A stretch of DNA of 64,000 nt from Pseudomonas fluorescens (GCF_002837185.1 NZ_KZ477995.1:1-64000); one strand, 5' to 3'. Shown: positions 51,541-61,598, counted from the first letter of the stretch. Notes: generated from the letters alone by a model not told the origin. Numbers and translations are program-made.

Positions 51541-52959
51541 TCACGATATGTTCCATACATATTCATTGGCGAGATAGGGTTTCATTTTGTTAGTGGTTTC
51601 CAACCATTCCCGGTAGGGGTCACTGGCTTTGACGATGCCGCTGCCGGCGTAGACATGAATGTGCGATTCGGTGAGCTTGACCGTGCGAATGGCCAGCGCG
51701 AAGTTGGCATCATCTCCCAGGGTGAAGTAACCAAGCCCACCGGTAAAAAAGCCGCGGTCGATTTGTTCATAGCGACGAATACGTTCGCCGCAGACGGCCA
51801 AGGGTTTCCCCCAGATCGTGGCGGGTGGATAGACCGCCGCCAAGGCATCGAATACGTTCAGCCCTGCTTTTACCGTGCCACTGATCAAGCTTTTGAGGTG
51901 TTGCACATAACCCAGGTCGATTACGCTGCGCGACTCGCGCAAGTCCAATGAGCCGTTCTCGCAGACCGTGGCCAGCTGTTCAAGAAAGAGCCCGGCTGCG
52001 GTTTCATGCTCCTCGAGTTCCTTCAGGTCGCTGGTGAGTTCGTGCCGATAGCGGGCGTTTTTTTCACCCTCGCTCGAGCCTTTGCGGGTTCCCGCCAAAG
52101 GCTCGACAACCAGCAGGTCGTTGTCTTTGCGCAGCAGCGTCTCGGGTGAAATACCGACCCAGGCTACCTGGTCGGCCCATCGGAAGACGAACTCGTAATG
52201 CGGGTTGGGGCGCGGTGCCACCAGGCGCAGCAGCAGTGCGGGTGAAATTGGCCGTTCGAGGGTCAGTTTGACTTCACGGCCAATGACCACTTTGTCTGCA
52301 TCGGTGCAGGCAAGCTCGTTCAACAAACCGACCAGATCGTTGACGTAGTCGGCACACGCAGGAATGTCTTCGCGTTGGGTGATGCGCGGGTTGGCCGTTG
52401 GCGTGAAGTCTGCCGCAGAGGCGATGAGGCGCTCGTCGATGGCGTACCAGATATCGTCGTGCAGACAGCTGAACGTCAGCTGCTCGTCGCTGATCCGGCA
52501 GAATAGCCGGGGCAGGGTGAAGACCAGTGGTTCACTCAAGTGTTCGGGATGGGTTGCGCAACGCCAGCCTCCGAGGAAAGTCGCAGAAGCGGGCAAGCCA
52601 TGCTTTTGCATCAACCATGGGCATAGCTGCTCCACAAAGCGGGCCACCGCATCAAACAACTGTTCATGGAACAATCGCGAAGCGTCCAGTGCCAGCGTCT
52701 GCGCCAGACACACCGCCTGCTCGTGCTGCAACTGCAGGTTCAGGTGCGCCCCATCATGGGTGACCACTACGCGAAACTCACTGCCCAGGCCGACCATCGA
52801 CGTTCGCACGCCGTCGGTATGCTGGCTGAACAAGCCCATGAACTCACCGGCCAGCTTCGGAAAACGCCGCTCCAATACCGGTAACAATGCGGCGCCCAGT
52901 TCGTGTGCGTTCAGGTTTGGATAAGGGTTGGCGTAGCTCGACTGTTTAGGGGTATTCAT
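51541..52959 (-). CDS. obaN: Isochorismate synthase
   Basis: A 472-residue chorismate-utilising enzyme. The C-terminal half has the family blocks LLVVEPLAGTRKGSSEGEK, LKELEEHETAAGLFLEQL, HLKSLISGTVK, YPPATIWGKP and a GFFTGGLGYF-type ending, all in order. Chorismate to isochorismate is inferred from the neighbouring isochorismatase and dihydroxybenzoate dehydrogenase genes; sequence alone would also allow a salicylate synthase. ATG overlaps the stop of obaM (ATGA). The N-terminal 150 residues are divergent. Confidence 0.85.
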   Translation of the reverse strand: MNTPKQSSYANPYPNLNAHELGAALLPVLERRFPKLAGEFMGLFSQHTDGVRTSMVGLGSEFRVVVTHDGAHLNLQLQHEQAVCLAQTLALDASRLFHEQLFDAVARFVEQLCPWLMQKHGLPASATFLGGWRCATHPEHLSEPLVFTLPRLFCRISDEQLTFSCLHDDIWYAIDERLIASAADFTPTANPRITQREDIPACADYVNDLVGLLNELACTDADKVVIGREVKLTLERPISPALLLRLVAPRPNPHYEFVFRWADQVAWVGISPETLLRKDNDLLVVEPLAGTRKGSSEGEKNARYRHELTSDLKELEEHETAAGLFLEQLATVCENGSLDLRESRSVIDLGYVQHLKSLISGTVKAGLNVFDALAAVYPPATIWGKPLAVCGERIRRYEQIDRGFFTGGLGYFTLGDDANFALAIRTVKLTESHIHVYAGSGIVKASDPYREWLETTNKMKPYLANEYVWNIS

Positions 52960-54104
52960 CGAGACTCCCGATAGGCATGGGCCAGATGACTGCATAGCTG
53001 CAAGGTTTTTTGAAAATCGAAGAAGGGCACTGCGTCTTCATGGCGCTCAGGGGCCGCAAGACTGGAGGCGTGGCTGCGAACTTCCAGGGCGATGCCACTC
53101 AACCGGCTGTCGAGGGTCCTGTGCAGATTCAGGGTCTGATCCCATTGCTGGGCGACGCTTTGGGTCAGGCTGCAGGTCGCTGGGTGCGCGGTGTGCCTAT
53201 TGAGTGGGTCACATAACCAGATTACGGGCGATCGTTGTGTCTGCAGGGCGCGGATCGCTTCGCCCACTGCTTGGGTGCCATCTGCGGTATTGGCAATCAG
53301 GAGGATTTTGCCCGTTTGACGCTCAGGGTTGAGGCGCTCCACGATGTTGACCAGCGTGTGCGTATCCAATGGCCCCCCGAGGCGAAGGGCGATGGGGTTG
53401 TCCAGGCCACGGGCAAATTCCACGTAGCAACTGTCGCTGAACAGGTTGCACGCCTCGATCCACAGTAACGATGCACTGGAGGCATAGAAACCCGAGTGAC
53501 GGGTGCGACGTACCAGGGCTTCTTCATAGTCCAGATGCGCGCACTCATGGCTGGTATGGATCGCCGATGCCTTGGCGCGCAACCGCTGCATTGCCGCTTC
53601 AGTGGCCTCGTAAGCCCACAGCAGGCGATTGGCGTCCGGGCGCCTGGCCCACGGCGTTGGCGCCTGGCAGTTGACCATGTCGCCAAAGTAGCGATCCAGC
53701 GTGATGCCGTCGACGAGTTCTGTGGCGTCAGGTTGGGTGTGCGCATAACTGCCGGCGACCGAGCCGATTGCCAGTACTGGCAGGCCCAGCATCAATGCGA
53801 GGTAGCGGCTCAACGATTCAACCGTCTTGAAGCGTTGATCGAACGTGGCGTGAGTAACATCGTTCAGGCTTTGTTCACGTTGGCCCATCAGCTGCACGAA
53901 CGTGTGCCCTTGCGCTGCGTGCACAAGTGCCCGTCGCAGCCGGACAATGTCGTCTTCACTGACCAGCCCGGGCAGCCGTGACAGTTGCTTGAGCACGGCG
54001 GGCAACTGCTTGCCTTGATAGTTAGGCATGTGCCGGCGCTCTTTATCGCGCCAGCTTCCCGGTCGCCAGGATTGCGACGCGTATACCGAATCGAGATTCA
54101 ACAC
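52956..54104 (-). CDS. obaM: Class II DAHP synthase-like protein, catalytic residues replaced
   Basis: A 382-residue protein whose backbone follows plant/actinobacterial AroA-II enzymes: SWRPGSWRDK, YVEFARGLDNPIALRLGGP, ERLNPERQTGKILLI, SPVIWLCDP. The expected active-site residues are substituted: metal Cys of QGGDCAE is Arg76; RxxGQxAKPRS is SVAGSYAHTQP (115-125); LITRMG is LIANTA (Asn272); DPMHGNT is DPLNRHT (299-305). Normally this family makes DAHP from PEP and erythrose-4-phosphate to feed the shikimate pathway. GTG 54104 is chosen for its GGAGG site; a GTG overlapping the obaL stop (54152) is possible. Confidence 0.75.
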   Translation of the reverse strand: MLNLDSVYASQSWRPGSWRDKERRHMPNYQGKQLPAVLKQLSRLPGLVSEDDIVRLRRALVHAAQGHTFVQLMGQREQSLNDVTHATFDQRFKTVESLSRYLALMLGLPVLAIGSVAGSYAHTQPDATELVDGITLDRYFGDMVNCQAPTPWARRPDANRLLWAYEATEAAMQRLRAKASAIHTSHECAHLDYEEALVRRTRHSGFYASSASLLWIEACNLFSDSCYVEFARGLDNPIALRLGGPLDTHTLVNIVERLNPERQTGKILLIANTADGTQAVGEAIRALQTQRSPVIWLCDPLNRHTAHPATCSLTQSVAQQWDQTLNLHRTLDSRLSGIALEVRSHASSLAAPERHEDAVPFFDFQKTLQLCSHLAHAYRESR

Positions 54105-54148
54105 TTCAAGCCTCCAGGCAGTACTCGACATCAATGGCGATAGGCGAC

Positions 54149-54919
54149 TCACTCAAAAGTGGCCCCACCGTCAACGACCAGGTTTTGCAGGGTTATGTGG
54201 TTCGCATCGCCAGACAGCAGAAAGGCCACTACCGCAGCAATATCCTGCGGCTCGGCGATTTTTTGCAGCGGAATCCCGAGTCGATATTGCCCGGGGTCGC
54301 CCGCTATGATGCGCTGCTCGGTCTGCGGTCCTTCACCGGCAATGGTTGCCAGCATGGAGGTGCGGGTCGAGCCGGGCGATACGACATTGCAACGAACTCC
54401 CTGAGCGGCGAACTCCAGGCCTATGCACCGGGTGAGCATGGCTGCCGCGGCCTTGGACGAACAGTAAGCGCCCATGTTGATGCGCGGCGTGCTGCCGGCA
54501 TTGGAGGCAACCGTAACGATTGCGCCTTGACCCCGTTCGGCCATACGAGTGGCCACGGCCCTGGAGACGAAGAAGGTACCGTGGACATTCACCTCAAAGG
54601 TCGTCTGCCATTCTTCGGCTGACGTAGTGGCAATGCTCTTGGCGACCAGTACACCGGCATTGTTGACCAGCCCGGTCAGCGGGTACTGGTTGTCAATGGC
54701 GGCAATGGCCAGTTCCACTTCGTGGGGCCGGGTGATATCGACCACCTTCGGATGCAGCCTGGGTGAGCGTTGTTCGTCTGCCAGCGCTGCCAATGCCTGG
54801 GCGTTGTTGTCCAGGGCAAACACATCGGCGCCTTCCTGGAGCAGCAGGCGGGTGATGGCGGCACCGATACCCTGGGCCGCGCCGGTAACGACAATCGACT
54901 GATGTTCGAAACGGTTCAT
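54149..54919 (-). CDS. obaL: 2,3-dihydro-2,3-dihydroxybenzoate dehydrogenase
   Basis: A 256-residue short-chain dehydrogenase like EntA, giving 2,3-dihydroxybenzoate with NAD+. TGAAQGIG at residue 12 binds the cofactor, VNNAGV follows, the catalytic Ser lies in TVASNAGS and the YCSSK motif supplies Tyr and Lys. PGSTRTSM is also EntA-like. ATG overlaps the obaK stop (ATGA). Confidence 0.92.
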   Translation of the reverse strand: MNRFEHQSIVVTGAAQGIGAAITRLLLQEGADVFALDNNAQALAALADEQRSPRLHPKVVDITRPHEVELAIAAIDNQYPLTGLVNNAGVLVAKSIATTSAEEWQTTFEVNVHGTFFVSRAVATRMAERGQGAIVTVASNAGSTPRINMGAYCSSKAAAAMLTRCIGLEFAAQGVRCNVVSPGSTRTSMLATIAGEGPQTEQRIIAGDPGQYRLGIPLQKIAEPQDIAAVVAFLLSGDANHITLQNLVVDGGATFE

Positions 54920-55182
54920 GGCTGCTCGCACTCCGTCACAGGCATCCGCGCGCTGAGCAGTTCCCACCAGGCGGTAAACCCGGGCCGTTCGGCAAGCTCC
55001 ATGAAGCTCACGTCAATGCCGCGCTTGCGCCATTTCTCACTGAGCGTCAGCAGGCGAACCGAGTCGACTCCAGCCTCTTGAGGCGACTCGAGTTCGGCAA
55101 GCTCCTCCGTGGGGATGCGCAGTATCGCGGCAATCTCGGCATAAAAATCCGCTTTGTCGTAGATCAGCTTGCCCTGGGTCAT
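54916..55182 (-). CDS. obaK: Aryl carrier protein
   Basis: An 88-residue free-standing carrier. GVDSVRLL carries the phosphopantetheine serine, Ser41, followed by LSEKWRKRGIDVSFMEL, as in the carrier domain of EntB. It should receive 2,3-dihydroxybenzoate from the second adenylation domain of the NRPS. In enterobactin systems it is fused to isochorismatase; here it is separate, overlapping that gene by ATGA. Confidence 0.9.
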   Translation of the reverse strand: MTQGKLIYDKADFYAEIAAILRIPTEELAELESPQEAGVDSVRLLTLSEKWRKRGIDVSFMELAERPGFTAWWELLSARMPVTECEQP

Positions 55183-55823
55183 CGTGCCTTCCCCAGTTCT
55201 GCCAGCATGTCGTCGCAGGACATGATTTTGCTGGAGCAACTGGCCATATGGCGTATCGCCATTTCATGCAAGTCCAGAGAGAAGTCGCCCATGGCATCCG
55301 CCACCACGAAGGGCTGGATGTCGCACATGAATGCTTCGGTCGCCGTGACCAGGCAACCGATGTGGGCATACACACCACAGATAATCAGTTGGTCGCGCCG
55401 GCCCTCCTGCAAACTCTTGAGAAGAGGCGATTTGGCAAAGGCGCTGTAGCGATGCTTGACCAGCACCTCATCGCGCTCGGCGGTGGGTTCAAGCCCTGCG
55501 ACGATGTCCTTGGCGTTGCCTTCCTCGGGCATGCCCGGCCCCCAGAAGTCCGTCAGCAAGCCGCGGTCGTCACTGGATTGGTTGCCCGGCTGGGCGGTGT
55601 AATACACCGGAATATTCAGCGCATGGCAGCACTCCTTGATGGCGGCGATACGGTGTATCACGCCATCGATGAACGCCTTGGAGGCGTAAGGCGCCAGGAA
55701 GTAATTCTGCATATCGTGGATCAACAGCGCCGCACGGGACGGCTCGACGGTCCAGTCCAACGGTTTGCGTTGCAGTGCCACTTCGCTCGGTGCGCGGTAT
55801 TCCATGATTTTCGGGATTGCCAT
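55179..55823 (-). CDS. obaJ: Isochorismatase
   Basis: A 214-residue cysteine-hydrolase-fold enzyme that splits isochorismate to 2,3-dihydro-2,3-dihydroxybenzoate and pyruvate. MAIPKIMEYRAPSE is the EntB-type N-terminus, with LLIHDMQNYFLAPY holding the catalytic Asp, KHRYSAFAKSPL the Lys, and ICGVYAHIGCLVTATEAF the conserved turn. Length equals the EntB hydrolase domain without its carrier. AAGGA ribosome site; 42 bp after the NRPS gene. Confidence 0.93.
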   Translation of the reverse strand: MAIPKIMEYRAPSEVALQRKPLDWTVEPSRAALLIHDMQNYFLAPYASKAFIDGVIHRIAAIKECCHALNIPVYYTAQPGNQSSDDRGLLTDFWGPGMPEEGNAKDIVAGLEPTAERDEVLVKHRYSAFAKSPLLKSLQEGRRDQLIICGVYAHIGCLVTATEAFMCDIQPFVVADAMGDFSLDLHEMAIRHMASCSSKIMSCDDMLAELGKAR

Positions 55824-55865
55824 TATTCAGTCCTTGTAGGTTCAGGTGCCAGTTAAGCCTTGGGT

Positions 55866-58800
55866 TTATTGGCCCAGTTGTACTCGCAGTAATTTCTTGT
55901 CGATCTTGCCCAGCGTGGTCTTGGGCAACGACGGGACCAGATGAACCTGATCCGGCACTTTGAAGGCCGCTATGCCTTGCTGGCGAACGAACGACTTGAG
56001 GGCGCTGGCAGTCAGCTGCGCGCCGGGCGCCAATACGACCACGGCGCACGACACCTCACCCAGGTACTCGTCCGGCAGCCCGATGATCCCGGCCTCCAGA
56101 ACGCCTGGATGAGCAAGCAGATAACCTTCTATTTCTTCTGCGGCGATTTTTTCGCCGCCGCGGTTCACTTGGTCCTTGATGCGGCCGGTGACCACCAGGT
56201 AGCCGTCATCGCGGAACACCACGACATCCCCCGTGCGGTAGAAACCATCTGGCGTGAAGGCCCTGGCATTGTGTTCCGGCGCGTTCAGGTAGCCGCGGAT
56301 GGTGTAGGGGCCGCGTACCAGCAATTGCCCGGCGACCCCATTGGCCACGGGCTCATCGTTTTCGTCGACGATCAGGATTTCATCGCCACTGCTGATCGGG
56401 CGTCCCTGGGTATGCAACACGTGCTCCTCGGTGTCACCCACTGCCGTGTAGCAAACCAGGCCTTCGGACATGCCATAGACCTGCTGCAGCTGGCAGTCGA
56501 ACGAGGTGGCAAGCCGCTCGGCGACGTCATCGCTCAGGCGCGCGCCTCCGACCTGCAGCAACTGCAGGCTGGACAGGTCATGGTCGCGGGAGGCATGCAG
56601 CCAGGCCTGGGCCAGGCTTGGAACCACCGACGTCAGTGTCACGCGCTCGCGCTCTATCAGGGCAAAGGCGGCTGAACCGCTGGGGTCCGAGGTCATGACG
56701 ACGCGCCCGCCGGCGTACAGCACGCCGAGGAAGCCCGGCGAACTGAGCGTGAAGTTGTGCCCGGCAGGCAGCACGCACAGGTACACGCTGTCGCTGTCCA
56801 GTTGGCAGATCCGGGCGCTGGCCTTGAAGCTGTAAAGGTAGTCGTCATGGCGGCGCAGGATGAGTTTGGGCAGTGCCGTGCTGCCGCCGGACAAGGTGAT
56901 AAGCGCAGGCTCGCGCGAACTGCGCTGTGGCCAGGCGGCGGTGCGTCCGTACAGGTTGGCGAACGGGACGAACCCTTCGGCATCACCGACCACGATGACC
57001 TGCTTGATCGACGCAATCTGCTGCGTGAGCTCGGTTGCGATACGCCGGTAATCGAAACCCAGCGCCTGGTCCTTGATCACGTAGGCGATCGCACCTGAAA
57101 TCTCAAAGATGTGCGTGATTTCGTTCAGGCGATCCGAGGGCAGCGCAAACACCGGAATCGCGCCAAGGCGAAACAGGCCGAAGATGGTTTCGATGAACTC
57201 CAGGGAGTTCGGCAATTGCACAACCACTCGGTCACCGGCCTTCACACCGAGGGTGGCGAAGCCGTCGGCAATGCGGTCGGCATTGCTGTCCAGTTGCGAA
57301 TAGCTCAGGTTCCGATCGCCGTCGGTAACCGCTACCCGCTGCGGGGCGAGCAGTGCGTGGCGGGTGAGGATGGCGCCGAGGGTTTCCCCGGTCCACCAGC
57401 CACTGGCGCGGTAGCGAGACTCGAACGCTTCGGGCCAGTAAGGTGCATCGAGCCCTTCGGTCGGTGCAGGAGGACTGATGAGCGCCTCATGGTCGTGGGC
57501 TTGTGTGCGGGCCAGGCATTCGCTGTGACTGGCCGGGCCGAACAGGGCAGTCCAGCCTGCCGGCGTGGGCGCAAACTCAGGCCACAAGGAAAGCTGGCGG
57601 GCATCGTTGGCGAGCAGGCTGAAACGGCCCTCGACATCATCGAACGGGTTATGAAACGCGCGCAGGGCACGGGGCGCACGCACGGGTACAACCGGGTTGA
57701 GGTGCTTATAGTTCGCCAGCAACACCTGCGCCAACGGTTCGGCAAGATCGGTCACGAAATAATGCCCGCCGCCTTCGATCACTGACAGCGTCACGTCCGA
57801 GGAGTACATCTGCCAATCCGTGTAGCGCTCCTCATAGTCGGGCGTGAGCGGGTCCATGTCGCCGACGATTACATGAATGGGGGCTTGCAGCGTTTGCCGG
57901 TTCAGCGCTTCCTCGGCGAAGAAGCGCGCCGTCTGGGTAGCGTCATGCTTGGTCATACGCGCGATGCTTGCCATGCTGGCATCGTCGAGGACTTCCTTGA
58001 ATCCGCCGATCTGCTGCAGGAAATCAATAATGTTTTCGCCGCTCTGGTCGGCAACCCTGGCCTGCACGTCGACCGGGTCCTGATCCAGCAGCATACCGCC
58101 AATCACCAGGGCCTTGAGGTCGGCGCCGGCCTGTTCGAGGCGGCGTGCGATTTCGATGGCGGTGGCGTTACCGGCGCAGTGCCCGTAGACGATAATCGGC
58201 CCGCTCAACGTGGCGAGAATTTCCTGGGTCGCGGCATCAGCGACGACTTCCAGCGCTTGCATGCCTTCGTCCGGGCGCATGATGTCGTGCCCCGGCAAGT
58301 TCACCGAGACACAGTTGAAGACACTCGACAGCTGGTTGACCAGGTTACGGTAGGCAAACGCATTGCCGCCGGCAAATGGAACGCAGACCAGGTTCAAGCG
58401 CTCTTTCTTTGCGCTCTTGTCGAACGCATGCAGCCAGTTGACCGCGCCTTGCGCCTCGTTGTCTTGATGATCGCGCAGGTAGTCTGCGTTGGCCCGGGGG
58501 GTGGGGTGGTCGAACAGTTCGGTGACCGGCAGTCCCAGGTCCCGGCAGATCCGAATGGCTTTGATTGAATCGCCGCCGATATCGAAGAAGTTGTCATCGA
58601 TGCCGAGGGTGTCTATCTCCAGTTGCTCACTCCAGGCGGCCAGCACTCGCTCGTCCAACTCATCGCGTGGCGCTTCGACCTGGCGTGCACCCGACAGGGC
58701 AATGGTCGGCAGGGCCTTGCGATCAACCTTGCCGCTCAAGGTGACGGGCAGGCGCTCTTGCACGCCGATGGCGCCGGGCACCATGTAGGACGGTAACCGC

Positions 58801-61598
58801 TCGCGCAGGTAGTCGCGCACCTGTGCGGTGTCGATATCCTCGCAACGGCAGGTGGCTTTGGGGACGACGTGCGCCACCAGCTTGGGATCGCCCGAGGCGT
58901 CGGTCACCACCAATGCAATGGCGTCGGACAACAGCGGGTGGCCACGCAGTTGGGTTTCGATTTCGCCCAATTCAATGCGATAACCGCGGACCTTGACCTG
59001 CTGGTCGGCCCGCCCGATGTATTCCAGTACGCCACCCTCCTGCAATGCCGCCACGTCACCGCTGCGGTACATGCGCTCACCGGGGGCACCGAAAGGGTCG
59101 GCCACAAAGCGCGTGGCATCCAGATCCTGGCGATTGAGGTAACCACGGGCGAGGCCTGCGCCCCGTACGTACATCTCGCCATAACCGCCCACGGGTACCG
59201 GACGCAGCGCGTCATCCAGAACCTTGATGTCCAGGTCATCGTAGACCGTACCGATCAGGCTGCCCTGGTTGGTCTGCACCTGTTCCAGCGTGACGAACTG
59301 GTACGTCGCGTTGATGGTCGTTTCGGTGATGCCGTACAGGTTAAGCAAGCGCGTCCGGCTGTGACCGTAGTGTTCGAACCAGGGTTTGAGCCGGCTCAAG
59401 TCCAGCGCTTCGCCGCCAAAGCACTGGTAGCGCAGATTCAGTCGAGCGGCCAGCGCTGGCTGATCGGCCTGGGCCTCCATGAAACGGTAGAACGCAGAGG
59501 GGATCTGGCCGAATACTGTCACCTGCTCCTGCACCACCAGTTCCAGCAGTTTTTCCGGGTCGCGGGTCGTGTCCACCGGTACCAGCACCAGGCGGCCGCC
59601 ATGCGCGAATGCGCCCCACATTTCCCACACGGAAGCGTCGAAGATGTAGCCGTGACAGGCCGTCCACACGTCGCTGCTGCGGTAATCAAACCAGTGATGG
59701 GTGTTTTCGAACAGGCGCACGACGTTGTGGTGGGTGATGCACACGCCTTTGGGTTTGCCCGTCGAACCTGAGGTGTAGATGATGTAGGCCAGGTCGTTGG
59801 CGCGAGGGCCCGATTGCAGGTTGTCGATCGATTGCTGTTGCACTGCATCCATGCACGATGGGGTGTCGATCACCATGACCTTCACGTCGCTGCCCGAGAC
59901 CAGCGCCTGGCTGGACTGGTCGCAGATCACCAGTGTCGGGCAGGTGTCCTCAAGGATGGTGGTGATGCGTTCGGCGGGTGCATCCGGGTCCAGTGGCACG
60001 TAATGCGCGCCGGCCTTCAACACGCCAAGGATGCACACAAAGGTTTGTACCGAGCGCGCCAATAGCAGCGCGACCGGTTGGGGGCTGGTTTGCCCGGTCT
60101 GGTCCTGGATCAAGTGGGCAAGACGGTTGGCGCGTTGGTTCAGCGCCTGATAGGTGAGGTGTTCGCCGTTGAAGGTCAGGGCGATGGCGTCCGGAGTCGC
60201 TTGGACGGCGCGCTCAAAGCGTTCAACCAGGGTCTGCGCCAGCGTATGCGCCTGGTTGACCGGGCTGAAGCAGGCATTGCCTTGGGCGTAGCCCGGGTCT
60301 GTTGCATCGTAGGCGTCCAACTGCCCCACTGGCGTGTCGCTGGCCGCGGCGAAACGTTCGACAAAGTCGATGAACCGTTGCACGTGCCGTTCAAGGGCAG
60401 CGCGGCTGTACAGCGCCGGGTTGGCCATGGCAATGATGTTCAGCGTTTTATCGTCGGCCGGGGTTTGGATCAGCAGCGAGAGATCATCGGCCGGGCCTGC
60501 GCTGAGCACATGGACCTCACCGGGAACGCCATCGAACGACAGCTTTGCGGAGAAGAAATCGATGTTGATTTGCGGTCCGGTCAGGCGTCGGTTGTCCCCC
60601 AGCAGGTTGCAATCGCGGCGGATGTCTTCGGCCCGATAGCGCTGATGAGGGCGCATGCGGTCCAACTGTGCCTGCACGCTGGCGACCAGTTGCTCAACGC
60701 TTTGGCCGGGTTTGATGTCCAGGCGCAGCGGCAGCACATTGGCCAGGGTGCAGGGCACGTTGATTGCGCCCGTGGCGAAGCGGTTCATCATGGGGACGCC
60801 AACGGTCACCTGTCGGTAACCCGTGCTACGCCCGACAAACGCGCCAAAGGCCGCCAACAGCAGGTTGACCCATTGCGAATCCATGACCTCGGCGCGTTCG
60901 CGCAAGCTGGCCATGATGGATTCGTCCAGCACCCGGCGATGTTGGATGGCCTGGTAGGACGGCTGAGCGACATCACTGTTGAGGCTGGCCACTTCGGCCA
61001 TGTCCTGGCAGTGCTGCTGCCAGAATGCACGGTCCTGTGCAAAGGCCGGCGATGCGCGCCAGGCCTGCTCGTTCTCCAGCACCTGCCGAACACTGCCGAA
61101 AGGCGATGGCGAGCAGAGGTCCGGGGCTTGCCCGTAGAGGTCGGCAACGCGTTTGAACAGCATGGAGAGCGCAACGCCATCCATGACGATATGGTGGGTT
61201 TTGAAGTACCAATAGTTGACGTTGGGCGCCACCTGTAGCAGCGCGCTGGAGAAGATCGGGCCGCTCGTCAGGTCAGTGGGACGGGCCAGGTCGCTCTCCA
61301 TCCAGCTGCGCGCTTGCTCGGCATCCACTGCAAGCACGTTGAGCTCGACGGCCACTTGGGCGAGGATGGTCTGGGTCAGCGCGCCGTCCTGAGTCTCGTC
61401 TTCATGAAAGCGCGCACGTAGTGCTTCGATGTCGTCCACCGCCCGCTGCAGGGCGTGCTGAAGTCGCTGGGGGTCGATATCGCCGCTCATTTCGATATAG
61501 CTGGCAACGTTGTAGGCAGGGCTTTGCGGATCGAATTGATGCCCCATCCAGATCGACTGTTGGGCAGATGTCAAAGCAGTGGTGAATGAGGCTGACAT
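55866..61598 (-). CDS. obaI: Obafluorin NRPS, C-A-PCP-TE-MbtH-A(aryl)
   Basis: A 1910-residue synthetase. The condensation domain (about 1-440) has HHIVMDG at 135-141. Adenylation 1 (about 455-960) has YIIYTSGSTGKPKG. The PCP has DIGGDS with Ser1011. The thioesterase (about 1035-1290) has GHCAGN, so its nucleophile is Cys1141 instead of serine. An MbtH-like domain is at about 1317-1365 (NPFDDVEGRFSLLAND). A C-terminal EntE-like adenylation domain (about 1385-1910) has LSGGSTALPKLI. The last domain loads dihydroxybenzoate on ObaK; C joins it to the beta-hydroxy amino acid on the PCP, and the cysteine TE releases a beta-lactone. Also named ObiF. Confidence 0.93.
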   Translation of the reverse strand: MSASFTTALTSAQQSIWMGHQFDPQSPAYNVASYIEMSGDIDPQRLQHALQRAVDDIEALRARFHEDETQDGALTQTILAQVAVELNVLAVDAEQARSWMESDLARPTDLTSGPIFSSALLQVAPNVNYWYFKTHHIVMDGVALSMLFKRVADLYGQAPDLCSPSPFGSVRQVLENEQAWRASPAFAQDRAFWQQHCQDMAEVASLNSDVAQPSYQAIQHRRVLDESIMASLRERAEVMDSQWVNLLLAAFGAFVGRSTGYRQVTVGVPMMNRFATGAINVPCTLANVLPLRLDIKPGQSVEQLVASVQAQLDRMRPHQRYRAEDIRRDCNLLGDNRRLTGPQINIDFFSAKLSFDGVPGEVHVLSAGPADDLSLLIQTPADDKTLNIIAMANPALYSRAALERHVQRFIDFVERFAAASDTPVGQLDAYDATDPGYAQGNACFSPVNQAHTLAQTLVERFERAVQATPDAIALTFNGEHLTYQALNQRANRLAHLIQDQTGQTSPQPVALLLARSVQTFVCILGVLKAGAHYVPLDPDAPAERITTILEDTCPTLVICDQSSQALVSGSDVKVMVIDTPSCMDAVQQQSIDNLQSGPRANDLAYIIYTSGSTGKPKGVCITHHNVVRLFENTHHWFDYRSSDVWTACHGYIFDASVWEMWGAFAHGGRLVLVPVDTTRDPEKLLELVVQEQVTVFGQIPSAFYRFMEAQADQPALAARLNLRYQCFGGEALDLSRLKPWFEHYGHSRTRLLNLYGITETTINATYQFVTLEQVQTNQGSLIGTVYDDLDIKVLDDALRPVPVGGYGEMYVRGAGLARGYLNRQDLDATRFVADPFGAPGERMYRSGDVAALQEGGVLEYIGRADQQVKVRGYRIELGEIETQLRGHPLLSDAIALVVTDASGDPKLVAHVVPKATCRCEDIDTAQVRDYLRERLPSYMVPGAIGVQERLPVTLSGKVDRKALPTIALSGARQVEAPRDELDERVLAAWSEQLEIDTLGIDDNFFDIGGDSIKAIRICRDLGLPVTELFDHPTPRANADYLRDHQDNEAQGAVNWLHAFDKSAKKERLNLVCVPFAGGNAFAYRNLVNQLSSVFNCVSVNLPGHDIMRPDEGMQALEVVADAATQEILATLSGPIIVYGHCAGNATAIEIARRLEQAGADLKALVIGGMLLDQDPVDVQARVADQSGENIIDFLQQIGGFKEVLDDASMASIARMTKHDATQTARFFAEEALNRQTLQAPIHVIVGDMDPLTPDYEERYTDWQMYSSDVTLSVIEGGGHYFVTDLAEPLAQVLLANYKHLNPVVPVRAPRALRAFHNPFDDVEGRFSLLANDARQLSLWPEFAPTPAGWTALFGPASHSECLARTQAHDHEALISPPAPTEGLDAPYWPEAFESRYRASGWWTGETLGAILTRHALLAPQRVAVTDGDRNLSYSQLDSNADRIADGFATLGVKAGDRVVVQLPNSLEFIETIFGLFRLGAIPVFALPSDRLNEITHIFEISGAIAYVIKDQALGFDYRRIATELTQQIASIKQVIVVGDAEGFVPFANLYGRTAAWPQRSSREPALITLSGGSTALPKLILRRHDDYLYSFKASARICQLDSDSVYLCVLPAGHNFTLSSPGFLGVLYAGGRVVMTSDPSGSAAFALIERERVTLTSVVPSLAQAWLHASRDHDLSSLQLLQVGGARLSDDVAERLATSFDCQLQQVYGMSEGLVCYTAVGDTEEHVLHTQGRPISSGDEILIVDENDEPVANGVAGQLLVRGPYTIRGYLNAPEHNARAFTPDGFYRTGDVVVFRDDGYLVVTGRIKDQVNRGGEKIAAEEIEGYLLAHPGVLEAGIIGLPDEYLGEVSCAVVVLAPGAQLTASALKSFVRQQGIAAFKVPDQVHLVPSLPKTTLGKIDKKLLRVQLGQ

